DNA of 64,000 nucleotides from Paenibacillus plantarum. Lineage in GTDB: Bacteria; Bacillota; Bacilli; Paenibacillales; NBRC-103111. The translations under genes and the position numbers were made by a program. The stretch is from NCBI RefSeq assembly GCF_013141695.1, contig NZ_WHNY01000059.1, positions 62,001 to 126,000 on the forward strand, written 5' to 3'. The notes below the pieces were generated by a model, which saw only the letters and a list, made by a program, of their open reading frames with translations, did not search any database and was not told the DNA's origin. Shown one piece after another: positions 41,552 to 49,478 of this stretch (positions are counted from its first letter, which is position 1; each line of letters starts with the position of its first letter).

Positions 41552-43333
41552 TTAGGCTTTCGCAGCAGGCTGCTTAAGCGCTAAGCGAATCGATAGTTGT
41601 TCTAGTTGTTTATCATCAACAGTTCCCGGAGCGTCCATCAACAAGTCTGTTGCGCTAGCTGTTTTCGGGAATGCGATCGTTTCTCTCAGGTTCGTACGGC
41701 CTGTGATTAGCATCACCAAGCGGTCAAATCCGAAGGCAAAGCCGCCGTGTGGAGGCGTACCGTATTCAAATGCTTCCAGCAAGAAGCCGAATTGTTCGTA
41801 CGCTTCTTCTTTGGAGAAACCTAGCGCTGTGAACATTTTCTCTTGCACATCACGTTGGTAAATCCGCATGGATCCGCCGCCTACTTCGTAACCATTCAAG
41901 ACAAGATCGTAAGCTTGCGCACGAATTTGTCCTGGATCTGTATCGAAGAAATGAATGTCCTCTTCGTTCGGACGAGTGAACGGGTGATGTTCAGCCACAT
42001 AGCGTTTTGCGTCTTCATCATACCCAAGAAGTGGGAAGTCTACGACCCAAGCATATTTGAATACGGAATCATCGATAAGACCTAGTTGACGACCGATTTT
42101 CAGACGAAGGTTACCTAGTACATCAGCAACGACTTTCTTTTTATCCGCAGAGAATAGAAGTAGATCTCCATCTTCTGCGCCCAAACGCTCGGTCAAAGCT
42201 GCGATTTCAGCTTCGTTGAAGAATTTCACGATAGGCCCTTTGAATTCGCCGTCTTTCACTTGAATCCAAGCAAGACCTTTCGCGCCATAACGTGCTGCGA
42301 ATGGAAGAAGATCGTCGATCTCTTTACGACTCCAAGTACCACAGCCTTTGGCATTAAGAGCTTTAACCTGACCGCCGCCGTTCACTACGCTCGCGAATAC
42401 TTGAACACCGGAAGTGGACACGATATCGGATACATCTTTCAACTCAAGGTCGAAACGAAGGTCCGGCTTATCGGATCCGTATTTCGCCATCGCGTCTGCG
42501 TGCGTAATCCGTTGGAACGGACGCTCGATTTTAACATTAGCTGTTTCTTGCATCAATTTCACAACAAGCTCTTCGAGGATATCAAGAAGCTGATCTTGAG
42601 AAAGGAAGGAAGTCTCGATGTCGACTTGTGTGAACTCAGGCTGACGGTCTGCACGAAGATCTTCGTCGCGGAAACAACGAGCGATTTGGTAGTAACGCTC
42701 AAGACCACTAACCATCAACAATTGCTTGAAGATTTGTGGGGATTGTGGAAGTGCAAAGAACTCGCCTGGATGCACGCGGCTCGGTACCAAGTAATCACGC
42801 GCACCTTCTGGTGTACTTTTTGTCAAAATCGGTGTTTCAACATCGATGAAGCCTTGGGCATCCAAGAAATTACGGAACACGTTGGATGCTTTGGAACGCA
42901 GCATCAACGTACGTTGCATTTCCGGACGACGCAAGTCAAGGTAACGATATTTCAAACGAACCGCTTCATCCACTTCTACGCCATCTTCGATGAAGAATGG
43001 AGGTGTTTTCGCTGCGTTCATGATTTCGATTTCTGTAACTTGGATTTCGATTTCACCTGTCGGAATGTTTTTGTTCACTGTTTCAGCATCACGTTCTACG
43101 ACTTTCCCTTTAACTGCAAGCACGTATTCATTACGTGCACGGTCTGCAATTGCCAATGCATCGCCAGAGAAGTTCGGGCTAAACACCGTTTGTATTAAGC
43201 CACTGCGATCGCGTAGGTCGATGAAAAGAAGTCCGCCAAAGTCGCGTCTTACTTGCACCCATCCATTAAGTATTACTGTTTCGCCTACATGGGCTTTTGT
43301 TAGCTGCCCGCAATGATGTGTTTTGAGCATCAT
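41552..43333 (-). CDS. aspS: Aspartyl-tRNA synthetase
   Basis: 593 residues, bacterial type. An N-terminal OB-fold anticodon domain (VILNGWVQVRRDFGGLLFIDLRDRSG), a class II core with the segment LPQSPQIFKQ near residue 195, the bacterial GAD insertion (about 300-410), and motif 3 GFAFGFDRLVMLITG near residue 535. AGGAGG lies 11 nt upstream of the ATG. It is second in the hisS-aspS operon under the T-box leader. Whether the enzyme is discriminating or also charges tRNA-Asn was not determined. Confidence 0.98.
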   Translation of the reverse strand: MMLKTHHCGQLTKAHVGETVILNGWVQVRRDFGGLLFIDLRDRSGLIQTVFSPNFSGDALAIADRARNEYVLAVKGKVVERDAETVNKNIPTGEIEIQVTEIEIMNAAKTPPFFIEDGVEVDEAVRLKYRYLDLRRPEMQRTLMLRSKASNVFRNFLDAQGFIDVETPILTKSTPEGARDYLVPSRVHPGEFFALPQSPQIFKQLLMVSGLERYYQIARCFRDEDLRADRQPEFTQVDIETSFLSQDQLLDILEELVVKLMQETANVKIERPFQRITHADAMAKYGSDKPDLRFDLELKDVSDIVSTSGVQVFASVVNGGGQVKALNAKGCGTWSRKEIDDLLPFAARYGAKGLAWIQVKDGEFKGPIVKFFNEAEIAALTERLGAEDGDLLLFSADKKKVVADVLGNLRLKIGRQLGLIDDSVFKYAWVVDFPLLGYDEDAKRYVAEHHPFTRPNEEDIHFFDTDPGQIRAQAYDLVLNGYEVGGGSMRIYQRDVQEKMFTALGFSKEEAYEQFGFLLEAFEYGTPPHGGFAFGFDRLVMLITGRTNLRETIAFPKTASATDLLMDAPGTVDDKQLEQLSIRLALKQPAAKA

Positions 43334-43376
43334 GATTGTTATTTCCTCCTCGTAGTGTCCATATTGGTGTAGTTAT

Positions 43377-44642
43377 CTATTCGAATAGTGTCTTTGCAGC
43401 GTTTGAAGCAAGATCCACTAAACTTAGCGTGATTTGATTTCCTGTTTCCATCTTCTTCAGCGTAATTTCGCCGCGTGCCAACTCATCGTCACCAAGAATC
43501 GCCACATAAGTAGCTTGGAAACGATCAGCGGACTTCATTTGAGCCTTCATCTTGCGGCCCTGATAGTCCTTCTCTGCTTTTAAACCTTGAACTCTAAGCT
43601 GGTGCAGAAGTTTTGTAACTTCTTTCTCCGCAGCTTCACCTAGACCAATCAAGTACACATCAAGCGGCTCAGGTTTCGGAATTTCAACCCCTTGCGCTTG
43701 CAGTACGAGTAGAATACGCTCTAGACCAAGACCTAAGCCTACACCTGGTTGATCTGTACCATGACCACCGATCTGTTCGACTAGACCGTTGTAGCGTCCG
43801 CCACCACCGATCGTGTCGATCGCACCGATACCTGCTGCCTTATATTCAAACGCAGTGTGCGTGTAGTAATCCAGACCACGCACAAGCCGAGGGTTAATTC
43901 GGAATGGAATCTCCATTGCAGTTAAGTGTTCTTGAACCTGTGCAAAGTGAGTGCTGCACTCTTCATCCAAGAACTCCAGGATGTCAGGTGCGCCAACACC
44001 ATGTTTTTGATCGATTTTGCAATCGAGAATACGCATTGGATTGCGGTCGTAGCGCGACTGACAATCCTTACATAGCTGATCCTTCACTGGGGCAAAGAAA
44101 GCTTGCAACTGCTCACGATAAGCCGTTCTAACCGCAGGTGTACCTACGGAGTTAACCTCCACGGTTACCTCTTTGAGTCCAATCTCTTTATAGAACGTGT
44201 AGCCAAGTGCGATCACTTCTGCATCAATGCTCGGATCCACGGATCCGAAAGCTTCAATACCGAACTGGTGAAACTGGCGGTATCTCCCCGCTTGCGGCTG
44301 TTCATAGCGGAACATAGGTCCCACATAAAACAACTTTGTCAGGTCAGGGATACCATACAGTTTGTTTTCCACATACGCTCTAACGACCCCCGCCGTTCCT
44401 TCAGGACGAAGCGTCATGCTGCGGTCACCTTTATCAAGAAAGGTGTACATCTCTTTTTCCACGATATCTGTTGTTTCTCCAACCCCGCGCGAAAAAAGCT
44501 CAGTACTCTCGAAAATTGGCGAACGGATTTCTTTGTAATTAAAACGTTGACACAAGTCTCTCGCTTTGGACTCTAGGTACTGCCATTTCTCCACCTCGCC
44601 TGGAAGCAGATCTTGTGTACCTTTCGGCTTCTGAATACTCAT
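43377..44642 (-). CDS. hisS: Histidyl-tRNA synthetase
   Basis: 421 residues. Class II motifs are FRYEQPQAGRYRQFHQFGIEAFG near residue 113 (motif 2) and the histidine-specific RGLDYYTHTAFE near residue 259. LGLGLERIL is motif 3. The C-terminal anticodon domain contains VYLIGLGEAAEKEVTKLL. First gene of the hisS-aspS operon. AGGTT precedes the ATG. Controlled by the T-box at 44701-45008. Confidence 0.98.
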   Translation of the reverse strand: MSIQKPKGTQDLLPGEVEKWQYLESKARDLCQRFNYKEIRSPIFESTELFSRGVGETTDIVEKEMYTFLDKGDRSMTLRPEGTAGVVRAYVENKLYGIPDLTKLFYVGPMFRYEQPQAGRYRQFHQFGIEAFGSVDPSIDAEVIALGYTFYKEIGLKEVTVEVNSVGTPAVRTAYREQLQAFFAPVKDQLCKDCQSRYDRNPMRILDCKIDQKHGVGAPDILEFLDEECSTHFAQVQEHLTAMEIPFRINPRLVRGLDYYTHTAFEYKAAGIGAIDTIGGGGRYNGLVEQIGGHGTDQPGVGLGLGLERILLVLQAQGVEIPKPEPLDVYLIGLGEAAEKEVTKLLHQLRVQGLKAEKDYQGRKMKAQMKSADRFQATYVAILGDDELARGEITLKKMETGNQITLSLVDLASNAAKTLFE

Positions 44643-44700
44643 CGAAGTAACCTCCCTTTTTCTCTACTTACGCTTTCGTGTCTTTTCTAAAAGCAAAAAA

Positions 44701-45008
44701 TCCCCCATCCCCGACTTACGTCAGGGACGAGAGATTTGATTAACAAATTCACCCGTGGTACCACCCACATTCAGCATGCTATGTTGCTTGCTTGCGCAAT
44801 CAAACACATCTTGCTCTTTGCGGTTAACGCCCGCTATTCGCACAACTACTACTTAGCACATGAGCTCATGGCTGTTCCCAGTTGGTCCTCGGGGAGGTCT
44901 GTTCATTCACTCATCATGGGAAGCTTGCAGCCTAGGCTTCCTTCTCTGTACATGTGGGGGCGAATTACTGTGTCCCTTCAATGGATCACATTCGTATGGA
45001 ATTACATT
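44701..45008 (-). promoter_or_regulatory. T-box riboswitch leader of hisS-aspS
   Basis: The minus strand contains the T-box GGGTGGTACCACGGG (44766-44752), then a terminator stem TCTCTCGTCCCTGAC / GTCGGGGATGGGGGA followed by TTTTTTG. The upstream part holds AGTA and AGAGA motifs typical of Stem I. Uncharged tRNA-His or tRNA-Asp would allow read-through; the specifier codon was not resolved by eye. Confidence 0.93.
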
Positions 45009-45014
45009 ATGGTT

Positions 45015-45043
45015 ATTGTAAACATTGGTAAGGGCAAAGTCAA
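45015..45043 (-). promoter_or_regulatory. Promoter of the hisS-aspS T-box
   Basis: Minus strand: TTGACT (45043-45038), a 17-bp spacer, TACAAT (45020-45015). Confidence 0.8.
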
Positions 45044-45080
45044 GAGACAACCACACTTACTCTGCGTCCTCAACCTATAT

Positions 45081-45389
45081 TTAGTTAAAAGTGTCCGCCC
45101 ATTTCTGTACTTCATCCATTACAGGCTGAAGTCCTTTCCCTTTAGGCGTTAATTCATACTCAATCCGTACCGGCGTCTCTGGATAAACATGTCGAATAAT
45201 AATCTCGGCAGCTTCGAGCTCCTTGAATCTTTCTGAGAGCATGCGATCACTCATACTTGGGATTAATACGGAGATATCTTTAAACCGCTTAGGCCCAGAT
45301 AGCAATACATTCACGATAAGTCCTGTCCAACGTTTTCCCAGAAGTTCGAATGCATGCTCGAATTTGGGACATAGTTGATCATTTTCCAT
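45081..45389 (-). CDS. HxlR-family regulator, YodB/CatR-like thiol switch
   Basis: 102 residues. The winged helix HxlR pattern is close to B. subtilis YodB and CatR: LCPKFEHAFELLGKRWTGLIVNVLLSG split by a conserved Cys at residue 7, then GPKRFKDISVLIPSMSDRMLSERFKELE. In YodB this N-terminal Cys is the redox sensor for quinones and diamide. The ATG at 45389 is chosen for AAGGAG 9 nt upstream; the frame opens at 45470. It is divergent from a DoxX gene whose promoter holds a YodB-type operator. Confidence 0.88.
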   Translation of the reverse strand: MENDQLCPKFEHAFELLGKRWTGLIVNVLLSGPKRFKDISVLIPSMSDRMLSERFKELEAAEIIIRHVYPETPVRIEYELTPKGKGLQPVMDEVQKWADTFN

Positions 45390-45463
45390 CTTAATCATCT
45401 CCTTCGAGTTCTTGCCGATTACGGCACCAAACACTTCTGTAATAACTATTTTAACATAGTCGC

Positions 45464-45493
45464 TTGACAAAAGTAAGTGCTTCGTAATAATAT
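45464..45493 (+). promoter_or_regulatory. doxX promoter
   Basis: TTGACA (45464-45469), an 18-bp spacer, TAATAT (45488-45493). The inverted repeat at 45493-45507 begins at its -10. Confidence 0.55.
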
Positions 45494-45507
45494 ACTAACA
45501 TAAAGTA
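45493..45507. promoter_or_regulatory. Putative YodB-type operator TACT-N7-AGTA
   Basis: TACT (45493-45496), 7 bp, AGTA (45504-45507), lying at the transcription start. This matches the YodB box form as recalled from B. subtilis. Flanking direct repeats of AAAGTAAGT start at 45470 and 45502. Confidence 0.5.
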
Positions 45508-45546
45508 AGTTGTTAAACAAAATATATTTATAGAGGAGATGTTAGT

Positions 45547-45939
45547 ATGGCATTAGGACTATTGATTATTCGTTTGGTGATTGGGTTAACGATGGCGGCA
45601 CATGGTACACAGAAATTATTTGGTTGGTTTGGTGGTTACGGACCCAAAGGTACAGGCGGATTCTTCGAATCCATCGGGATCAAACCAGGTGTCATGATGG
45701 CGGTTGTTGCTGGTTTGATCGAATTAGGTGGCGGTCTGCTCTTCGCCGCTGGTTTATGGACAGAAGTTGGCGCGGCTCTTATTATTATTACAATGATCAT
45801 GGCTATTATTAAAGTTCATGGCAAAAACGGCTACTGGGTGACTTCCAATGGATTTGAATATAATTTAGCCTTACTAGTCATTGCGCTTGGCGTTGCTTTA
45901 ATTGGCGCTGGTGACTACTCCATTGATGCACTTATGTAA
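45547..45939 (+). CDS. DoxX family membrane protein (CatD-like)
   Basis: 130 residues with four membrane helices. The DoxX pattern includes LIIRLVIGLTMAAHGTQKLFGWFGG and GFFESIGIKPG near the N terminus, and GLIELGGGLLFAAGLWTE in the middle. In B. subtilis the DoxX protein CatD works with a ring-cleavage dioxygenase in quinone detoxification under YodB/CatR; here no dioxygenase gene follows. GAGGAG lies 8 nt upstream of the ATG. It forms a regulator-target pair with the divergent HxlR gene. Confidence 0.88.
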   Translation: MALGLLIIRLVIGLTMAAHGTQKLFGWFGGYGPKGTGGFFESIGIKPGVMMAVVAGLIELGGGLLFAAGLWTEVGAALIIITMIMAIIKVHGKNGYWVTSNGFEYNLALLVIALGVALIGAGDYSIDALM

Positions 45940-45952
45940 TAAATGATTTTCA

Positions 45953-45983
45953 AACCGTCCAGCTCAGGCTGTGGCGGTTTTTC
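45953..45983 (+). terminator. Terminator of doxX
   Basis: An AACCGTCCAGC / GCTGTGGCGGTT stem with a TCAG loop is followed by TTTCTTTG. Confidence 0.75.
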
Positions 45984-46237
45984 TTTGTATGCAAAGAAAA
46001 TAGCCTGCAGCACGGGGCAACAGGCTTTCAAATGTTTATATTTTAAAGGGGGTCGACTATTAGTATATCCCGCCTAGATTAAAGGAACATGAAGCTCGTA
46101 TTACAATTTGATTACACCAAAATATCGTTTACTTTCAAGCATTTTCATTTCGTTTCATTCGTATATTCAGGCTATTTTCACATATACATGTACAACAAGG
46201 CAGATGGCCTTGAATATAACATCTGGAGGCTGTAACA

Positions 46238-46555
46238 ATGACACTACAAAACGAGTTTCAAGAGGAACGTCAAGATCTCGTGGTGCTTTTCTCTGAGGAA
46301 TCCGAAACCGAAGCCGAAGTAGACGATCAAACTGCTGACGAAGAAGCAGCCGAAGAAGAGGCCATTGAAGAGTCAGATACGGATGCAGAAGAAGCGGAAG
46401 AAGAAGCGGCTGATGAGGAAGAAGCAGAAGCTGAGGAATCAGAGGAAGCTGAAAGTGAAGAATCCGCAGATGAGGAGGCAGAAGCTGCCGACGAAGAAGA
46501 AGCAGAGGAATCCGCTGAAGCAGAAGCGGACGAAGAAGCTGCCGACGAAGACTAA
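46238..46555 (+). CDS. Very acidic Glu/Ala-rich low-complexity protein
   Basis: 105 residues, not assignable to a family. After a mixed N terminus of about 20 residues (TLQNEFQEERQDLVVLFSEE) the protein is almost only Glu, Ala, Asp and Ser. By count there are about 44 Glu and 12 Asp, one Arg and no Lys, with no Cys or Trp. No signal peptide or TM is seen. GGAGG lies 7 nt upstream of the ATG, and a terminator follows. The frame is strictly biased to GAA/GAG/GCA/GCT codons, which also keeps the opposite strand open. The role is unknown; an intrinsically disordered, charged protein is likely. Confidence 0.7.
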   Translation: MTLQNEFQEERQDLVVLFSEESETEAEVDDQTADEEAAEEEAIEESDTDAEEAEEEAADEEEAEAEESEEAESEESADEEAEAADEEEAEESAEAEADEEAADED

Positions 46556-46602
46556 GAAATGTAACCGCCATCATCTTTACACTCATCGCCAACTACAAAC
46601 TA

Positions 46603-46646
46603 AGAGCCTTACAGCCACATCTACTGCGGCAATAAGGCTCTTTATT
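46603..46646 (+). terminator. Terminator after the acidic-protein gene
   Basis: AGAGCCTTA / TAAGGCTCT arms of 9 bp with a 21-nt loop, followed by TTATT. It may also end the convergent FAD-protein gene 10 bp further on. Confidence 0.65.
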
Positions 46647-46654
46647 GATGTAAT

Positions 46655-48622
46655 CTAAGGCTTGCCTGTCAAACCAATCTTAACGTCGCGAATCATCATG
46701 TACGTGTCTGCATTGGTCAGTTTTTGCTTATCTGCAATGCCATTGATCGTAGCTGCTGTTAGCAGTTTCCCCTCAACGAGCTTCGCTTGCGCTTCAGCAG
46801 CCGTGCCCTTAATGCCAAGTGCTTGCGTGAAGGTATAGCTAGCTTGCTCAAGAGTCAACGGAATTTTGTCCGCACTGTCCATCTTAGTGATGGCTTGGTT
46901 AACATCCCCTGCAAATGCATCCGGCTTCATCTTCCTTGCGCTGCCAACCACATTGACCATTCGCTTCGGATTGGCCGCGTCGTCTAGACGGAAGTTATTA
47001 TCATAAGCACCAGATGCCAATCCAAGCATCATCGCCGTTTTCAAACCTTCGAATGACTTATGTTCCATAAATGGCTGCGGCTTAATGGTCATCGGCTGAA
47101 CTTCCATGCCTTGCTTGTTCAACTGAGCCTGCAGCTTCGCAATCATGTCCTTGGATGCAGAAATCTGACGGAACGTCATATTCTCTGCTTTCGCCAAACT
47201 CACCGCAGCTCCAGCTGCCTCACCCTCTGCCATGCCCGTCGGCATAACGCGAGCACTTCCATGTGGCAGTGTATCATAACTTGCCGCTCTGCCTACTACG
47301 AGTAGGCCATCAATTTTCTGTGGAACGATGCTGCGGAATGGTATCGCGTATTGTTTCGGCTTACACACGACATTACCTGAGTCTGTAGGCGCTATACGCT
47401 GGATATCAACGGGATAAGACCCGAATCCGATGCGATCCCACTGATCTGCATTTGTACAAACATCGACGATACTGAGTCGGTATTCGCCCTGCATATGTCG
47501 GGTCTCCCTCACATAAAGCTCTGGTGCTGAACCATCGAGCTCAACGGATGAGAATTCCGGGAACGTTTTCTGCATATAAGCAACAATATTCGGCAGTTCC
47601 TTTTTCCCAATATCGAATGCCACTTGAACCGACTTCGGATCAAAGGTATCAACGCCAAAAATTTGCAAGGCATTAATAAGCACCGTATTGTTGTTTTGCC
47701 TCCCCATATTGAGGCCTCTCATTTTGGCTCTATCCTTGTTAAGTGCAGGATAATTGCTCATTTCGCTGTATCCAAATACACTCACATCAGTAACACCCGT
47801 ACCCGAATTGTCATCCCCATTCAATCGGTTAGCCATCAATTTCCATACTTCAGGTGTGACGTTCTTCAATCGAAACGCCAGTGTGACGGCCATTTTCGAT
47901 TTTGGATCTCCGATATCCTCATGTCCCATGGTAAAAGGAACCCCTGCTGCTGCTGCGAAGTCACCATCTTGTGTCGCATCAATGACCGACGCGGCTTTAA
48001 CATCTTGCGTACTGCCATTCTCAAGTGTGATCGTCGCGCCCTGCACCGCATTTTTATTTTGCGAAAGCAGCGGATCAATTTTCTTCGTTTTCATCAAGAC
48101 ATCGATATTCTTTTCATTCTTTACGGCATCGTAGAAGGCATTCGCCGCTGTATTCACATCGAAGGAATCGCCTTCCGTTTTGGCATACCATTCCGAGAAA
48201 TACCCTTTATTCCATACATCATCCTTGCCGAGCAACGTTTTGCTCGTGGAATAATTCATGTCCAAGGAGTTAATCCAGCCTAGCGTCATTAATCCGCCAA
48301 AAATCTCACGATCCCGGCCATCAACAAGCAGCGTGCTTAATCCATTCCGAGCTGACGAAACCGCTGCGGCAATGCCCTCCGGGTCCGTACCAATTACAAT
48401 GACATCATAGGCTTCTTTGGCCTTTTTTACCGATTTCACTTCTTCAAGGGCTTGTTGCTGATCACTATGTCCTTTGGCGCCGTTCTTATGGTGATTATAT
48501 TGATAGTACATGGCGGCCGTTGCAGCAACCAGCGTAAGTACAATCAATACTACCATTAACCATAGCCAACCTCTGGATGTGGATTTGTTCCGATTTGAAT
48601 TTGCCATTACGACTTTTAGCAC
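46655..48622 (-). CDS. Membrane-anchored FAD-dependent oxidoreductase
   Basis: 655 residues. A basic N terminus and one TM (about 20-42) are followed by a linker and a FAD-binding Rossmann motif in which VIVIGTDPEGIAAAVSSARNG replaces the usual GxGxxG with GTDPEG. FGGLMTLGWINSLDM, DATQDGDFAAAAGV and RETRHMQGEYRLSI match the FAD_oxidored (PF12831) family. The late DGLLVVGRAASYD and GMAEGEAAGAAVSLA are typical. About 130 C-terminal residues form a helical repeat-like tail. It is probably extracytoplasmic; the substrate is unknown. GTG 48622 (AGGAG 9 nt upstream) is preferred; ATG 48607 is the alternative. Confidence 0.85.
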   Translation of the reverse strand: MLKVVMANSNRNKSTSRGWLWLMVVLIVLTLVAATAAMYYQYNHHKNGAKGHSDQQQALEEVKSVKKAKEAYDVIVIGTDPEGIAAAVSSARNGLSTLLVDGRDREIFGGLMTLGWINSLDMNYSTSKTLLGKDDVWNKGYFSEWYAKTEGDSFDVNTAANAFYDAVKNEKNIDVLMKTKKIDPLLSQNKNAVQGATITLENGSTQDVKAASVIDATQDGDFAAAAGVPFTMGHEDIGDPKSKMAVTLAFRLKNVTPEVWKLMANRLNGDDNSGTGVTDVSVFGYSEMSNYPALNKDRAKMRGLNMGRQNNNTVLINALQIFGVDTFDPKSVQVAFDIGKKELPNIVAYMQKTFPEFSSVELDGSAPELYVRETRHMQGEYRLSIVDVCTNADQWDRIGFGSYPVDIQRIAPTDSGNVVCKPKQYAIPFRSIVPQKIDGLLVVGRAASYDTLPHGSARVMPTGMAEGEAAGAAVSLAKAENMTFRQISASKDMIAKLQAQLNKQGMEVQPMTIKPQPFMEHKSFEGLKTAMMLGLASGAYDNNFRLDDAANPKRMVNVVGSARKMKPDAFAGDVNQAITKMDSADKIPLTLEQASYTFTQALGIKGTAAEAQAKLVEGKLLTAATINGIADKQKLTNADTYMMIRDVKIGLTGKP

Positions 48623-48709
48623 CCACCTTATCTCCTGCATGTCTTACAATAATTCCATAGGCTAGTTTACCACAATTTGATGGAGGAGAGAAATTCTACC
48701 TTCGGCACA

Positions 48710-48756
48710 AATAAAACCACGCAGAGCTGATATACAGCACACACGTGGTTTTATGA
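48710..48756 (-). terminator. Terminator after the 57-residue gene
   Basis: The minus-strand arms ATAAAACCACG and CGTGGTTTTAT (11 bp) end in a TTTTATTTG run, 2 bp after the stop codon. Confidence 0.8.
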
Positions 48757-48757
48757 A

Positions 48758-48931
48758 TTACCGGAACGATTTCTTTGGGATACTCTTCATTTTTTCCTGA
48801 TCCGAAGTGAATTCTGCGCTGATTTCAACATCCGCAAAAGCATTCCCTTGACTCATCCGCTCAGCCATAGAGGAATGGAACAGTTGCTGTATCGGGGCAG
48901 TCATCATCTTTTCTTTTATGGATTGACGCAT
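48758..48931 (-). CDS. Small protein of unknown function
   Basis: 57 residues. No family recognised, no TM and no signal. Rich in Met, Ser and Lys; it reads RQSIKEKMMTAPIQQLF at the start and ends KSIPKKSFR. The evidence that it is real is AGGAG 7 nt upstream of ATG 48931 and a strong terminator immediately after the stop. Context: between dtd and the FAD oxidoreductase, same strand. Confidence 0.6.
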   Translation of the reverse strand: MRQSIKEKMMTAPIQQLFHSSMAERMSQGNAFADVEISAEFTSDQEKMKSIPKKSFR

Positions 48932-49015
48932 CTGTAGGCTCCTAACCGCTAGTTTATACATGTCTAGTATAACCAGTGACCAGGCTGCCTATCCTGAATC
49001 CTTCACCAAAGTAGC

Positions 49016-49456
49016 TTATTTACTATCGATCATCAAGGTAACAGGTCCCCAATTCGTCAGGGAAACATCCATCATTTCACCAAATGCACCCGTTTCAACT
49101 TGTAACCCCTGCTCTCTGAGCATTCTGTTGAATTCCTGATACAACGGTTCTGCTTGTTCTGGCCTCGCTGCTGACATGAAATTCGGCCGCTTGCCTTTGC
49201 GACAATCCCCATATAGCGTAAATTGTGACACAGACAAAATGGCTCCCCCTGTCTCAAGGACAGACAAATTCATTTTACCTGTTTCATCTTCAAAAATTCG
49301 AAGCCCGGCCACTTTATCCGCAAGATACTTCGCATCCTGTTCGGTATCTTCATAGGTGATGCCAACCAACAGCATAAGCCCCTGCTCAATGCGACCGATC
49401 GTTTGATTATTGACGGTTACTTCCGCGCTCTTACAACGTTGAACAACAACTCTCAT
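49016..49456 (-). CDS. dtd: D-aminoacyl-tRNA deacylase
   Basis: 146 residues, full length. It removes D-amino acids (and Gly on tRNA-Ala) from tRNA. The N terminus is RVVVQRCKSAEVTV. The SQFTLYGD motif (about residue 78) and the C-terminal NWGPVTL motif (about 137) form the active site. It follows rel by 22 bp, as in Bacillus. Confidence 0.97.
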   Translation of the reverse strand: MRVVVQRCKSAEVTVNNQTIGRIEQGLMLLVGITYEDTEQDAKYLADKVAGLRIFEDETGKMNLSVLETGGAILSVSQFTLYGDCRKGKRPNFMSAARPEQAEPLYQEFNRMLREQGLQVETGAFGEMMDVSLTNWGPVTLMIDSK

Positions 49457-49478
49457 CGTTCCTAAATCCCCTTACTAG

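Noticed and set aside
42260..43198. 312-codon plus-strand frame opposite aspS
   Set aside because: It lies wholly inside aspS, which has all its motifs; the product is Cys/Phe/His-rich with no domain, typical of an antisense shadow.
46001..46026. Hairpin AGCCTG / CAGGCT as terminator for a minus-strand gene
   Set aside because: No minus-strand gene ends here and the U tract is weak in both directions; it may be a backup terminator for doxX at most.
46167..46592. 141-codon minus-strand Leu/Arg-rich frame opposite the acidic protein gene
   Set aside because: Opposite-strand reading of GAA/GAG/GCA repeats gives Leu/Arg/Pro low complexity; no ribosome site. The plus frame has GGAGG at good spacing.
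47624..48283. 219-codon plus-strand frame opposite the FAD oxidoreductase gene
   Set aside because: Antisense to a clear gene, Ile/Arg/His-rich with no recognisable domain or ribosome site.
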